The position numbers and the translations under genes are program-made. From VXNE01 sp964518405 (lineage in GTDB: Bacteria > Pseudomonadota > Gammaproteobacteria > Pseudomonadales > Azotimanducaceae), in contig CAZFGB010000095.1 in NCBI GenBank assembly GCA_964518405.1, positions 1 to 31,600 on the forward strand: 31,600 bases of DNA, read 5' to 3'. Under the pieces are notes generated by a model. That model searched no databases, was not told the DNA's origin, and saw only the letters and a list, made by a program, of their open reading frames with translations. Shown piece after piece: positions 24,673-31,600 of this stretch (the stretch's first letter is position 1; every line of letters starts with the position of its first letter).

Positions 24673-25455
24673 CTAGGCTGCCGGCAGAGGTCGTAGAAGC
24701 TTGGCGTCAATCAATCCTTGCAAGTGGCTGGTGACGCTCGCCGCCAGTGCTCGATCCCGCAGGAAGATCCCCAGTTCGATGTTGCGATCAAGGGCCGCGT
24801 CGGTCAGGTTGGCCGAAGTGACGAAGACCGCCTCGTTGTCGGCGACCACCGCTTTCGCGTGCAGGACAGCACCCGGGTCGTCAAGTTCGATTGATCTGGG
24901 ATCGTAGTAGACACTCGGTCGCGCCGACCCGGGCCAGTCCACTCCCCAAAAGGATTCGGCGAAGCGGCGTACGAGACTGTCCGGGCTCGTGGTATCTCCC
25001 CTGCGCCGTTCAATGTTCAGCAGCAGCGTGACCCGCAGTCCTGAGACCGCATCCATGCGGTTCGCGAGACCCTCGAATACGCGTGGTCCATCGAAATAAG
25101 CGAACGTGCTCACCCAAACCGAGATCTTCGCAGTGCCGAGAAGCTCTTCATAGACACGACGGGTGTCGCGAGCGGGAACGCCAGGCAACTCCGGGCCTGA
25201 CCACACGAGATCCGGCAAGGAAGGCCGAACGCCCACGCGTTCCAACGCTCTCAGCCATGCCGCAGCCGTCCTGCCCGAGATGCCCAGCCGGTCGAGTTCG
25301 CGCAAACCATCAAGCAGTTCGTCGAGTCCCGCGCGCACGTCGACCACGGAGCGCAGGGCGGAGGCGGAACAAGATGGCCGCAGAAGGCCGACCTCAAGAG
25401 CCTTCGCCAGCCTCTCGCGCAGATGCGGAGACAGCGCCGCGAGCGACTCGATCAT
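24673..25455 (-). CDS. drmC: DISARM protein DrmC (phospholipase D-like)
   Basis: DrmC is the PLD-superfamily member of the DISARM anti-phage system. In characterised systems it is the least essential core component, and it may be a nuclease. The 260-residue protein has one PLD motif, His199-x-Lys201-x4-Asp206 (VLHAKAVVAD), followed by the usual FVTSANLTDAALDRNIELG segment. A strand-rich core before it (AKISVWVSTFAYF) matches a PLD domain. The N-terminal 80 residues contain a helix-hairpin-helix-like 'LDRLGISGRTAAAWLRALE' stretch. The ATG at 25455 overlaps the drmB stop as ATGA. It is the last gene of the drm operon. Confidence 0.88.
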   Translation of the reverse strand: MIESLAALSPHLRERLAKALEVGLLRPSCSASALRSVVDVRAGLDELLDGLRELDRLGISGRTAAAWLRALERVGVRPSLPDLVWSGPELPGVPARDTRRVYEELLGTAKISVWVSTFAYFDGPRVFEGLANRMDAVSGLRVTLLLNIERRRGDTTSPDSLVRRFAESFWGVDWPGSARPSVYYDPRSIELDDPGAVLHAKAVVADNEAVFVTSANLTDAALDRNIELGIFLRDRALAASVTSHLQGLIDAKLLRPLPAA

Positions 25456-27221
25456 AGGGACGCCGGAAAGAACGCCGCGTCGTCCGTCCCCAAAATCGGC
25501 ACAACAAGCGCTCGGTCGAGATAGTCGTTCCGCATTTCGCAGGAGGTTTCGGCGATCAGGGTGCAGCCGTGGCAGGCAGCGCCATGCAGGTACGCGTTCC
25601 TCATGCTCTCCGACGGGGCATGCTGGGCGCATATGGGGTCGTTGGAGCACAACTGCCCCATGCGCAACGCCTCCGCGAGATGATCTTCGATGTGCCGCGC
25701 CTGCTGCACGAGACCCCCCAACGTACCCTCGGCGTCTGGCGTTCCCGTATAGATCAGGAAGCCATAGCATCCGCTCTCCGCGTAAATCCGCTCGCGCAGC
25801 GAACTCGCCGGGTAGCCGCAGCGCATCGCAAGCGACTGAATGAGAAGGTGCGCCAACGTGTGCAACAGAATGTACGGACCGCCCGGGAAGGCCTGCTCGC
25901 CCTTGCGCGTCGAAATCCACTGCTGGTGACCTCTGCGAAGCTCGTCAACCCTCGCCCTGACTCCTGGACGGCGTCGCCATTCCTCCACGGCAACCGAAGA
26001 AAGCTGCACGAAAACGCCCTCGCCGCGATTCTCTATGGCGGGATACCACGAGGGCTCCACGGCGATCTCAGCGCGCTCTACATCCGTGTCGTACTCTCCG
26101 TGGATGTCGCGCATCGCGGCCTCCAGGCGGGTAAACCCGACGAGAGCCAAGACCTCTCGCAGACGATGAAGCTGGATCACGGCGGCGATTCCATCGCTAA
26201 GCCCGGATCTCCGCCAAAACGAGTCGGGCAACCGCCTCGCGTGGAAGTCGGGATCGACAGGAACGTCGTCGCCGAATCCTTCCGGCGCACCGAGCAGCGC
26301 CTCGAGTTCCACTTCCTTGACGTGCCGCTGGACCCCGGAGCCGCCCTTGATCCGCGCTATCGCTTCAAGAACCTCATTGTCATCGAATGGTTCCAGAGCG
26401 GCGGCAACCTTGGGTTTTTTCTTCATCAGGACCAATTCGATAGCACTATCGACTATCGCCAAGTCATCCCAGTGCGAGGCCACCACGCCATCAATCGCCC
26501 CACCTCGATCTGGCAGGGAAAGTACGCTGACGATCTGCGGGAAGTAGGCGTTGGACGCTGTGCGGATGAGCAGTCGACTGGGCTGGTTGCAATCTTCCTC
26601 CATATTGAGACCGAGCCAAGGTCGAGCGCCGCGGCAAGTACCGAGGGGGTTCTGATCCAGTTCGGCCGCCTCGTAGAGTGATCGTCGCTTGCCGCATTCG
26701 CACCGCACGCTTAGTTCCGCCAGGTCCCCCGTCGTTCCTCGCTCGTCGAGCCACAGTTGACGACGGCAGTTGTCGTTGGGGCCATGCACGAACCCGATCC
26801 AGTCGACGTCATCCACATGGCCCCTGGGACAGGCGCGGACAAAGCGAGTGGGCACCACGCTCTGGCCATCGAAACGACCGCGTTCGTCGAGCGATCTTCG
26901 ATGCACAAGGCGACGAGAGCGGTCGCGTTCGCCAGCCGAGTCGTCCTGGACGACAAACCACTCCGGAAAGCGCCAGGCGCCAATGCCTTTGGATTGTGCC
27001 CACGGCTCGTCCGGCGCCGGCGGAGGTGCGTACAGCCTGAGAGACGGTATGCCGGTCATGCTGGTCAGCACCCGCGTCAGCCGCGGCTCGAGAACCTCGT
27101 CCAGATCTCTCGGCCAGGTATCCAGACCGCCCATGATCGCCGCATGTTGCGGAAGGTCGATGAGCGCGCCCGGACCGTAAGTGGTGATGATCTGGCTCTG
27201 CCGTATTTGCCCGTCTCTCAT
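25452..27221 (-). CDS. drmB: DISARM protein DrmB (DUF1998 domain)
   Basis: DrmB binds the DrmA helicase; in characterised DISARM the DrmAB pair binds and translocates on phage DNA. The 589-residue protein starts with the hallmark SQIITTYGPGALIDLP. Its middle region has zinc-type cysteines: Cys131 (CPRGH), Cys152, Cys174 and Cys176 (CECGK), Cys196 and Cys211. The C-terminal DUF1998 region (about 450-570) has HTLAHLLIQSLAMRCGYPASSLRERIY, then a second cysteine set (LCSNDPIC ... ACHGC ... SC). The ATG at 27221 overlaps the drmA stop as ATGA, and its own stop overlaps the drmC start. The length is normal for the family. Confidence 0.9.
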   Translation of the reverse strand: MRDGQIRQSQIITTYGPGALIDLPQHAAIMGGLDTWPRDLDEVLEPRLTRVLTSMTGIPSLRLYAPPPAPDEPWAQSKGIGAWRFPEWFVVQDDSAGERDRSRRLVHRRSLDERGRFDGQSVVPTRFVRACPRGHVDDVDWIGFVHGPNDNCRRQLWLDERGTTGDLAELSVRCECGKRRSLYEAAELDQNPLGTCRGARPWLGLNMEEDCNQPSRLLIRTASNAYFPQIVSVLSLPDRGGAIDGVVASHWDDLAIVDSAIELVLMKKKPKVAAALEPFDDNEVLEAIARIKGGSGVQRHVKEVELEALLGAPEGFGDDVPVDPDFHARRLPDSFWRRSGLSDGIAAVIQLHRLREVLALVGFTRLEAAMRDIHGEYDTDVERAEIAVEPSWYPAIENRGEGVFVQLSSVAVEEWRRRPGVRARVDELRRGHQQWISTRKGEQAFPGGPYILLHTLAHLLIQSLAMRCGYPASSLRERIYAESGCYGFLIYTGTPDAEGTLGGLVQQARHIEDHLAEALRMGQLCSNDPICAQHAPSESMRNAYLHGAACHGCTLIAETSCEMRNDYLDRALVVPILGTDDAAFFPASL

Positions 27222-30200
27222 GGCCGACCAACCGAGTATCCGGGCCGCAGTTCTCTCAATTCCAGATCCACCTCAGGTTCCACGTCACGCAGCGAGCGAT
27301 TGGCCCTGAATTTCGCGTGATGTTCCGTCTCGAACTCCTTGTCGAGCATTTCCCGGAGTAGCGGTCGTGCACCGCTGCGCTCATAGCGCTGATACTGAAC
27401 GTTCGTGTTCACGGCGTGATAGTCGGCCAGCACCGCCAGCCAGGAATCGAGCAGATCGACGACGCGGTTCTGCACGCTTCGCAACCTCTCGTCGCGTTCC
27501 GCCGCATCGCCAATCGGCTGTCGGTTGATACGGTCCTGGAAGCAATCCACCAGCCGGCGTTCGATCATCGCCCGCACCCGTTCCAATTCCTCGACACCCC
27601 TCGGAGGAGTCAGTGCCGCCTCCGCATGGCGCGCGAGTCCGACCAGCGCACCCGCGAAGCCCCGGTCAAGGGCCCGCGCCGAGAAAGGCGTCACGCTGGA
27701 CACCTCGACGGATCGATAGAAGGTCTCGTGGTAGTGCCGGAAGCGCTCGTAGTGCGAGCGGTCGCGCGGCTTGTGCACGTTGAGCAGCGTAACGACCAGG
27801 CCGGGACGCGCATCGTCTCGTCCCACTCGGCTGGTCGCCTGGATGTATTCCGCATGGGTCTTGGGTTGACCGAGAACCACCATCAGACCCAGCCGGGGGA
27901 TGTCCAATCCGACCGAAATCATGTTCGTCGCAATGGCGCAGTCAACCCGTTGCGGTTCATGGAAGGCGGACTCGAGGAGCCGCCTGGCCTGCGCAACCTT
28001 GTCCGTCGAAACGCGGGACGTGAGCTCAATTACATCGGAGAACGTCCGGCGATCCCGAAACAGACCCCTACGCTCGCCGACTCGCCTTCTTTCTCCGTAC
28101 TGCTTGATCGTGTTGCGGACTTCCTCCTCCAGAATCCGGCGAGCGCCGCCGAGCTCGCGAAGACTGTTGAAGTAGCCGAGCACCGTCATGTAGGGGTCGG
28201 CCGGATTGGCGTGGTTCCTGTGTCCCCCGGCGTCCCGGTACGCCCGTTCAGCGGCGCCCATCAGCGCCAACCATGTTCTGCGCATGAGGACTTTCGGGTT
28301 GCGTCCGGGGGCCGCGACACCGAGATATAGCCGCCCCGGGGTTTTCGCTACCGGCACCATTCTTGCGAAGAAGGAGTCTCGGCGATCCGGTCCCGGAGGC
28401 GGGAACACCTCGGTCGTCGCCCTGGCGAAAAGCGCCTGTATCTGGTCGCTCGCCTGGCGAGCCGTGGCGGTGGAGGCAACGATCTTCGGCCGTACTCTCG
28501 ACTCCGTTCGATCCCCGGACATGTCGCGTACGCAAAGCGCTTCTATAGCGGTCTCGTAAAGCCCAACCATGGTGCCAAGCGGACCCGAAATCAGATGCAA
28601 TTCGTCCTGAATTACCAGGTCGGGCGGCAGCAGCGGACTCGCGAGTCGCCTGCCAAACCTTGGTTCCGCCGCACCGTAAAAGCCCCCTGCGCCGAAACGA
28701 TCCGCGCCGCCGAGCAGCCCCCCGGTCTCCGCACGCCACGGCAGGGACGCGAACTTGTCCACTGTGGCGATGAGGAACGCGGGCAGACGCCGATATATGG
28801 ACTCGTCCACGGCGACGATGGGCAACGGCCTATCCCCGGAGAAGTCGCAATCGAAGTTGCTGCAGGCAACGCGCAGTTCCGTCGGCTCATCGTCGTTCGG
28901 CATCAGGTTGAATGACGTCGCCTCGAACCGCGTGCCGCACCATGGACAGTTCTCCAGCGGAATCGGCGAGGGTCGGTTGCTCGGATCGGACTTGAACCGC
29001 CTTGTCTTGGCGCGAGCCGAGTCCGAGCGGTTATCGCCCTTTCGACCCATGAAGTTCGGCGTCGCGGCTTTGCCCACCCAAAGTCCGATCTCGAACGGCC
29101 ACGCCCCGTAGCGCTCCGGATGCGCCTGTCGCTCAAGCTCAAGGGCGCAAACCAGACCCGATGCGCGCGCGAGCTGATCCAAGGTGAGCAGTCGCAGCGT
29201 GTATCGCATGATGACCGCGACACCAGCACCGCGCAGGCCGCCTGCGTCCGACTCCCGATGTCGCAACCTCCGAAGCACCATCGCGAACGCGGCCAATCCA
29301 AGATAGGCCTCCGTCTTGCCGCCTCCGGTGGGGAAGAACAGCAAGTCCACAATCTCGCGCTCGGGATCGTGGGGATCACCGATTCCGGGCAAGTTCAACA
29401 GGATGAACGCGAGTTGGAACGCCCGCCATCGTGGGGCTTCTTCCGCAAACTCCGCAGGGAAGCGTTGGCGCAGCGCAAGCGCTACGGCACGATTCGCAAC
29501 CCGGAAGGCATCGAGAGCATCGTCGTCAGCCGCGAGGACTGCGATACCGCGTTGCATCCGATCCGCGGCATGGCCCGCGCGATCCAACAGCACACAGGCC
29601 GTCTCGCGTCGACCCTTACTCAGGTTCTCCAGATCCCCCCGCCTCGATTCAATCCAGCGCCGGTATTCTTCGACAAGCGGGAACAGCTTGGCCTTGGCGG
29701 CTGAGCCATCAGGGAGTGTGCCAAGCACATCCATGCACAGTTCCACGCCATTGATCTCTACAGTATCCGTCTTCTCGACGACGGCATTGGGGATCCAAGC
29801 TGAACGCACCACCCGGCAAGCGCCGTCGACGAGTTCCCAATCCGCCGACACGCCATGTCCGGTGGCGTACTCGGGCGTGTCCGCATAGTGAAGGTCCGCG
29901 ACTTCGTCGTCCCATGTGGAAGTCCACGCTCCCCGCGGGTCGGGTCGAGGCACGATCGGACGCTCGGCGCGAACCTCAATCTGCGCCTGAAATGCATAGG
30001 CCGTATCGGCGTCTGACGGGTTCGGCGTCCGGTGATTCACCAGAAACACCGAGACGGATCGCGTACCTTCGGGGATATCCAGCAAACCTTGCCCTTCGAC
30101 CGGACGCACGGCCACGTTGAGCTTCAGGCCGCCAGAACCAGGGACTTCATAGTCTCCGTGTTGCATCAGCGTTACGGGCACTGTCCGTTCTTGGGGCGAC

Positions 30201-30988
30201 CGTTGCCACACCTTCAAGGGCTTGTCGTCCGAACCTTCAACCTCTGCGCGCAGATAGTCGCCCCAGCGCAAGGTGACGTCCGCATTCTCCGTGTTCTGAT
30301 CAACCAGGAAACTCAAGCCGATTGATGAAGGAAAGAAACCTTTCTTGGCAGTCTTGCGTTCCTCCGTTGACTCCTCCGCCAGACCGCCAATCTCGGGCAC
30401 GGTATCCAGGTCCTCATCTTCGTCCACATCTGCGCTTCCCTCCGGAGGTCCTCCCGCAGGTATCAGGAAACCGGTCAAATACCAATTGGATGGGCGTACC
30501 CAATCGGGGAGCCGCTCGGCAACCAGCGGATCGCTCGCGCTCGGTCCAACCAAATCGAGTCGCAACGCCCGGATCAAGCGCTCGCGAACCTCTACAGAGT
30601 TAGACGAGGGAACGATGTCGGGCCGGTTGTCCATGTCCTGCGCAACCTCGGACTCGGCGCCCCCCAGCGAAAAGCCTATGTCCGGCAGAAGCTCGACCGG
30701 CAATGCGCCCGCTTGCGGCTCGACTGCGAGCGGGGCCTGCAAGTTCGACGTGTTGGCGAGATACCATCCTTCGCTAGCGGCATCATCAATCAGCCTACGC
30801 AAGTCGCGTTTCCCAGCGCGGAACTGCTCCAAATACTCTTGGTCCACCTTGACCACGAGATGGCGATCCCGACCGTTTTCACTCTCTATCATCAGGGCGA
30901 GATAGCGACCGCCCTGATCGTCACTGGCTTCGAATAGCTGCGGACCGTCATACTCGAACAGGGTTGCGATGTGGCGAATCGTGGTCAC
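27218..30988 (-). CDS. drmA: DISARM helicase DrmA
   Basis: DrmA is the large SF2 helicase at the centre of DISARM, which restricts incoming unmodified phage DNA. The 1256-residue protein has a roughly 520-residue N-terminal part that includes a very acidic linker (about 187-205). The helicase core follows: Walker A FPTGGGKT at 552-559, a four-cysteine zinc finger (Cys681, 684, 709, 714), DELH at 795-798, the STATAR motif III at about 839-844, and motif VI QATSRVGR at 1050-1057. An ATG at 31006 is in frame, but GTG at 30988 is preferred because GGAGA lies 5 bases before it. It is the first gene of the three-gene drm operon, with a TA pair divergent upstream. Confidence 0.9.
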   Translation of the reverse strand: MTTIRHIATLFEYDGPQLFEASDDQGGRYLALMIESENGRDRHLVVKVDQEYLEQFRAGKRDLRRLIDDAASEGWYLANTSNLQAPLAVEPQAGALPVELLPDIGFSLGGAESEVAQDMDNRPDIVPSSNSVEVRERLIRALRLDLVGPSASDPLVAERLPDWVRPSNWYLTGFLIPAGGPPEGSADVDEDEDLDTVPEIGGLAEESTEERKTAKKGFFPSSIGLSFLVDQNTENADVTLRWGDYLRAEVEGSDDKPLKVWQRSPQERTVPVTLMQHGDYEVPGSGGLKLNVAVRPVEGQGLLDIPEGTRSVSVFLVNHRTPNPSDADTAYAFQAQIEVRAERPIVPRPDPRGAWTSTWDDEVADLHYADTPEYATGHGVSADWELVDGACRVVRSAWIPNAVVEKTDTVEINGVELCMDVLGTLPDGSAAKAKLFPLVEEYRRWIESRRGDLENLSKGRRETACVLLDRAGHAADRMQRGIAVLAADDDALDAFRVANRAVALALRQRFPAEFAEEAPRWRAFQLAFILLNLPGIGDPHDPEREIVDLLFFPTGGGKTEAYLGLAAFAMVLRRLRHRESDAGGLRGAGVAVIMRYTLRLLTLDQLARASGLVCALELERQAHPERYGAWPFEIGLWVGKAATPNFMGRKGDNRSDSARAKTRRFKSDPSNRPSPIPLENCPWCGTRFEATSFNLMPNDDEPTELRVACSNFDCDFSGDRPLPIVAVDESIYRRLPAFLIATVDKFASLPWRAETGGLLGGADRFGAGGFYGAAEPRFGRRLASPLLPPDLVIQDELHLISGPLGTMVGLYETAIEALCVRDMSGDRTESRVRPKIVASTATARQASDQIQALFARATTEVFPPPGPDRRDSFFARMVPVAKTPGRLYLGVAAPGRNPKVLMRRTWLALMGAAERAYRDAGGHRNHANPADPYMTVLGYFNSLRELGGARRILEEEVRNTIKQYGERRRVGERRGLFRDRRTFSDVIELTSRVSTDKVAQARRLLESAFHEPQRVDCAIATNMISVGLDIPRLGLMVVLGQPKTHAEYIQATSRVGRDDARPGLVVTLLNVHKPRDRSHYERFRHYHETFYRSVEVSSVTPFSARALDRGFAGALVGLARHAEAALTPPRGVEELERVRAMIERRLVDCFQDRINRQPIGDAAERDERLRSVQNRVVDLLDSWLAVLADYHAVNTNVQYQRYERSGARPLLREMLDKEFETEHHAKFRANRSLRDVEPEVDLELRELRPGYSVGRP

Positions 30989-30992
30989 GGCG

Positions 30993-30997
30993 TCTCC
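30993..30997 (-). promoter_or_regulatory. Ribosome binding site deciding the drmA start
   Basis: GGAGA on the minus strand sits 5 bases before the GTG at 30988. The in-frame ATG at 31006, six codons upstream, has no comparable site, so the GTG start is preferred. Confidence 0.5.
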
Positions 30998-31025
30998 ACA
31001 GTACATCGAGAAAGCAGATCATAGT

Positions 31026-31038
31026 CCGCCAAGGGCGG
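31026..31038. repeat. Short inverted repeat between drmA and the antitoxin gene
   Basis: CCGCC and GGCGG pair around a 3-base spacer in the divergent promoter region. It could be a small hairpin or a protein-binding site; no function is shown. Confidence 0.35.
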
Positions 31039-31059
31039 CGGTCGTGACGCACACTTCCG

Positions 31060-31094
31060 ACATTCTTGCAATGTACGCCATTTTGGTGCATAGA
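31060..31094 (+). promoter_or_regulatory. Putative promoter and operator of the toxin-antitoxin pair
   Basis: TTGCAA (31066-31071) and CATAGA (31089-31094) are spaced by 17 bases and could be a sigma-70-like promoter 33 bases before the antitoxin ATG. An inverted repeat ACATT-CTTGC-AATGT (31060-31074) overlaps the -35 element. Ribbon-helix-helix antitoxins usually bind such palindromes to repress their own operon, so autoregulation is a fair inference. Confidence 0.4.
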
Positions 31095-31126
31095 TGCTCC
31101 ATTCCTTCCTGTGGGGAGACATCGTA

Positions 31127-31411
31127 ATGGCCGAAACAGTCGAGAAGAAGCACGAGCGCGTCCACTTGCGCCTCGACGCGAGGAGCAAGCGCAAGCTCGA
31201 ACGCGCGGCGGCCTACGAGGAAACCACGGTCAGCCGCTTCGTGCTCAACAACGCCGTGGCCGCGGCCGAGCGGGTGATCGAGGCGCGCGAGCGGGTCGTG
31301 CTCCCGGCGACGGACTGGGACGCCTTCCACGACGCGCTGCTCAACCCGCCCGCCCCGAATGCGGCGCTGAGGCGGGCCGCGCGGCGGTACCGCGAGCGTA
31401 TCGGTGGATGA
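31127..31411 (+). CDS. tacA: DUF1778 (TacA-type) antitoxin
   Basis: This 94-residue protein is the antitoxin of a type II toxin-antitoxin pair. The N-terminal ribbon-helix-helix DNA-binding domain is KHERVHLRLDARSKRKLERAAAYEETTVSRFV. The C-terminal toxin-neutralising part ends in the DUF1778 signature LPATDWDAFHDALLNPPAPNAALRRA. The ATG at 31127 follows GGGGAGA with good spacing; an in-frame ATG 11 codons upstream lies too near the putative promoter and adds non-conserved residues. Its stop overlaps the toxin start by 8 bases. It is divergent from drmA, and antitoxin repression could also influence the drm promoter, though this is speculation. Confidence 0.92.
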   Translation: MAETVEKKHERVHLRLDARSKRKLERAAAYEETTVSRFVLNNAVAAAERVIEARERVVLPATDWDAFHDALLNPPAPNAALRRAARRYRERIGG

Positions 31412-31600
31412 ACCGCCGCTCGCGGTCGAGCCGCTCGGCGCGCATCACGACCGCGCGTCCTTCTTGTGCGGAGAACCGTCGCTCGACGCCTACATCCGCC
31501 GGCAAGCCTCCCAGGACGCGCGGCGGCGCGTCGCGCGGGTCTTCGTCGCGTCCGGCGAACCGCCCGAACGGATCGCCGGCTACTACACACTGAGCGCGGC
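31404..31600 (+). CDS. tacT: GNAT-family toxin (TacT-like), partial at window end
   Basis: The visible 65 residues, starting at GTG 31404, match the N-terminus of TacT-type GNAT acetyltransferase toxins: EPLGAHHDRASFLCGEPSLDAYIRRQASQDARRRVARVFV, then a short variable loop and RIAGYYTLSAA. These toxins acetylate the amino group of certain charged tRNAs and block translation. The reading frame overlaps the antitoxin stop by 8 bases, as is common for the pair. An overlapping ATG at 31408 is in another frame that gives an unrelated Arg/Ser-rich sequence. The acetyl-CoA binding loop and catalytic residues lie beyond the window, so activity cannot be judged. Confidence 0.88.
   Translation, partial: MDEPPLAVEPLGAHHDRASFLCGEPSLDAYIRRQASQDARRRVARVFVASGEPPERIAGYYTLSA

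Noticed and set aside
31408..31593. ATG at 31408 giving an ATGA overlap with the antitoxin stop
   Set aside because: The frame gives an Arg/Ser-rich sequence unlike any toxin. The GTG at 31404 in a different frame gives a clear TacT-type N-terminus.

Overview
The window is GC-rich, densely coded DNA that looks like a proteobacterium, most likely an uncultured gammaproteobacterium. This is inferred from four things: complex I subunits C and D are fused into one NuoCD polypeptide, NuoG is of the long (about 910 residue) N7-cluster type, the pilus operon is of the plasmid-R64 type IVb kind, and the genes are packed with 4-base stop/start overlaps. No rRNA, tRNA, CRISPR array or transposase was found.

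Region 1 (1-9256, minus strand): the first part of the respiratory complex I operon, nuoA-nuoB-nuoCD-nuoE-nuoF-nuoG-nuoH-nuoI, all intact and mostly translationally coupled. nuoJ does not follow nuoI. The last 233 bases instead hold a 9-bp tandem repeat, a 10-bp direct repeat and no recognisable nuo gene. Region 2 (9257-10845, plus strand): two small unrecognised membrane proteins and a strong terminator-like hairpin.

Region 3 (10846-20420): a type IVb pilus locus. On the minus strand lie, in transcription order, PilP-like, PilQ-like ATPase, PilR-like platform protein, three prepilins (one with an Asp-rich, possibly calcium-binding tail), PilN-like lipoprotein secretin and PilO-like accessory protein. 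A plus-strand gene with a TcpQ/PilL-type domain converges on the operon and overlaps the end of pilO by 85 bases. Prepilin peptidase, PilM and PilT are not in the window.

Region 4 (20650-24545): a plus-strand pair made of an enolase-superfamily dehydratase/racemase-like enzyme and a VOC (glyoxalase-fold) protein, probably a small catabolic unit, convergent with the translation-factor GTPase typA on the minus strand.

Region 5 (24673-31600): an anti-phage island. drmA, drmB and drmC, the core of the DISARM defence system, form a tight ATGA-coupled minus-strand operon. No DISARM methyltransferase, drmD or drmE is next to it. Upstream and divergent is a DUF1778 antitoxin/GNAT toxin pair (TacAT type) whose toxin runs off the window end. 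The methylase-less DISARM core next to a toxin-antitoxin pair, and the rearranged pilus operon, are the most interesting parts.
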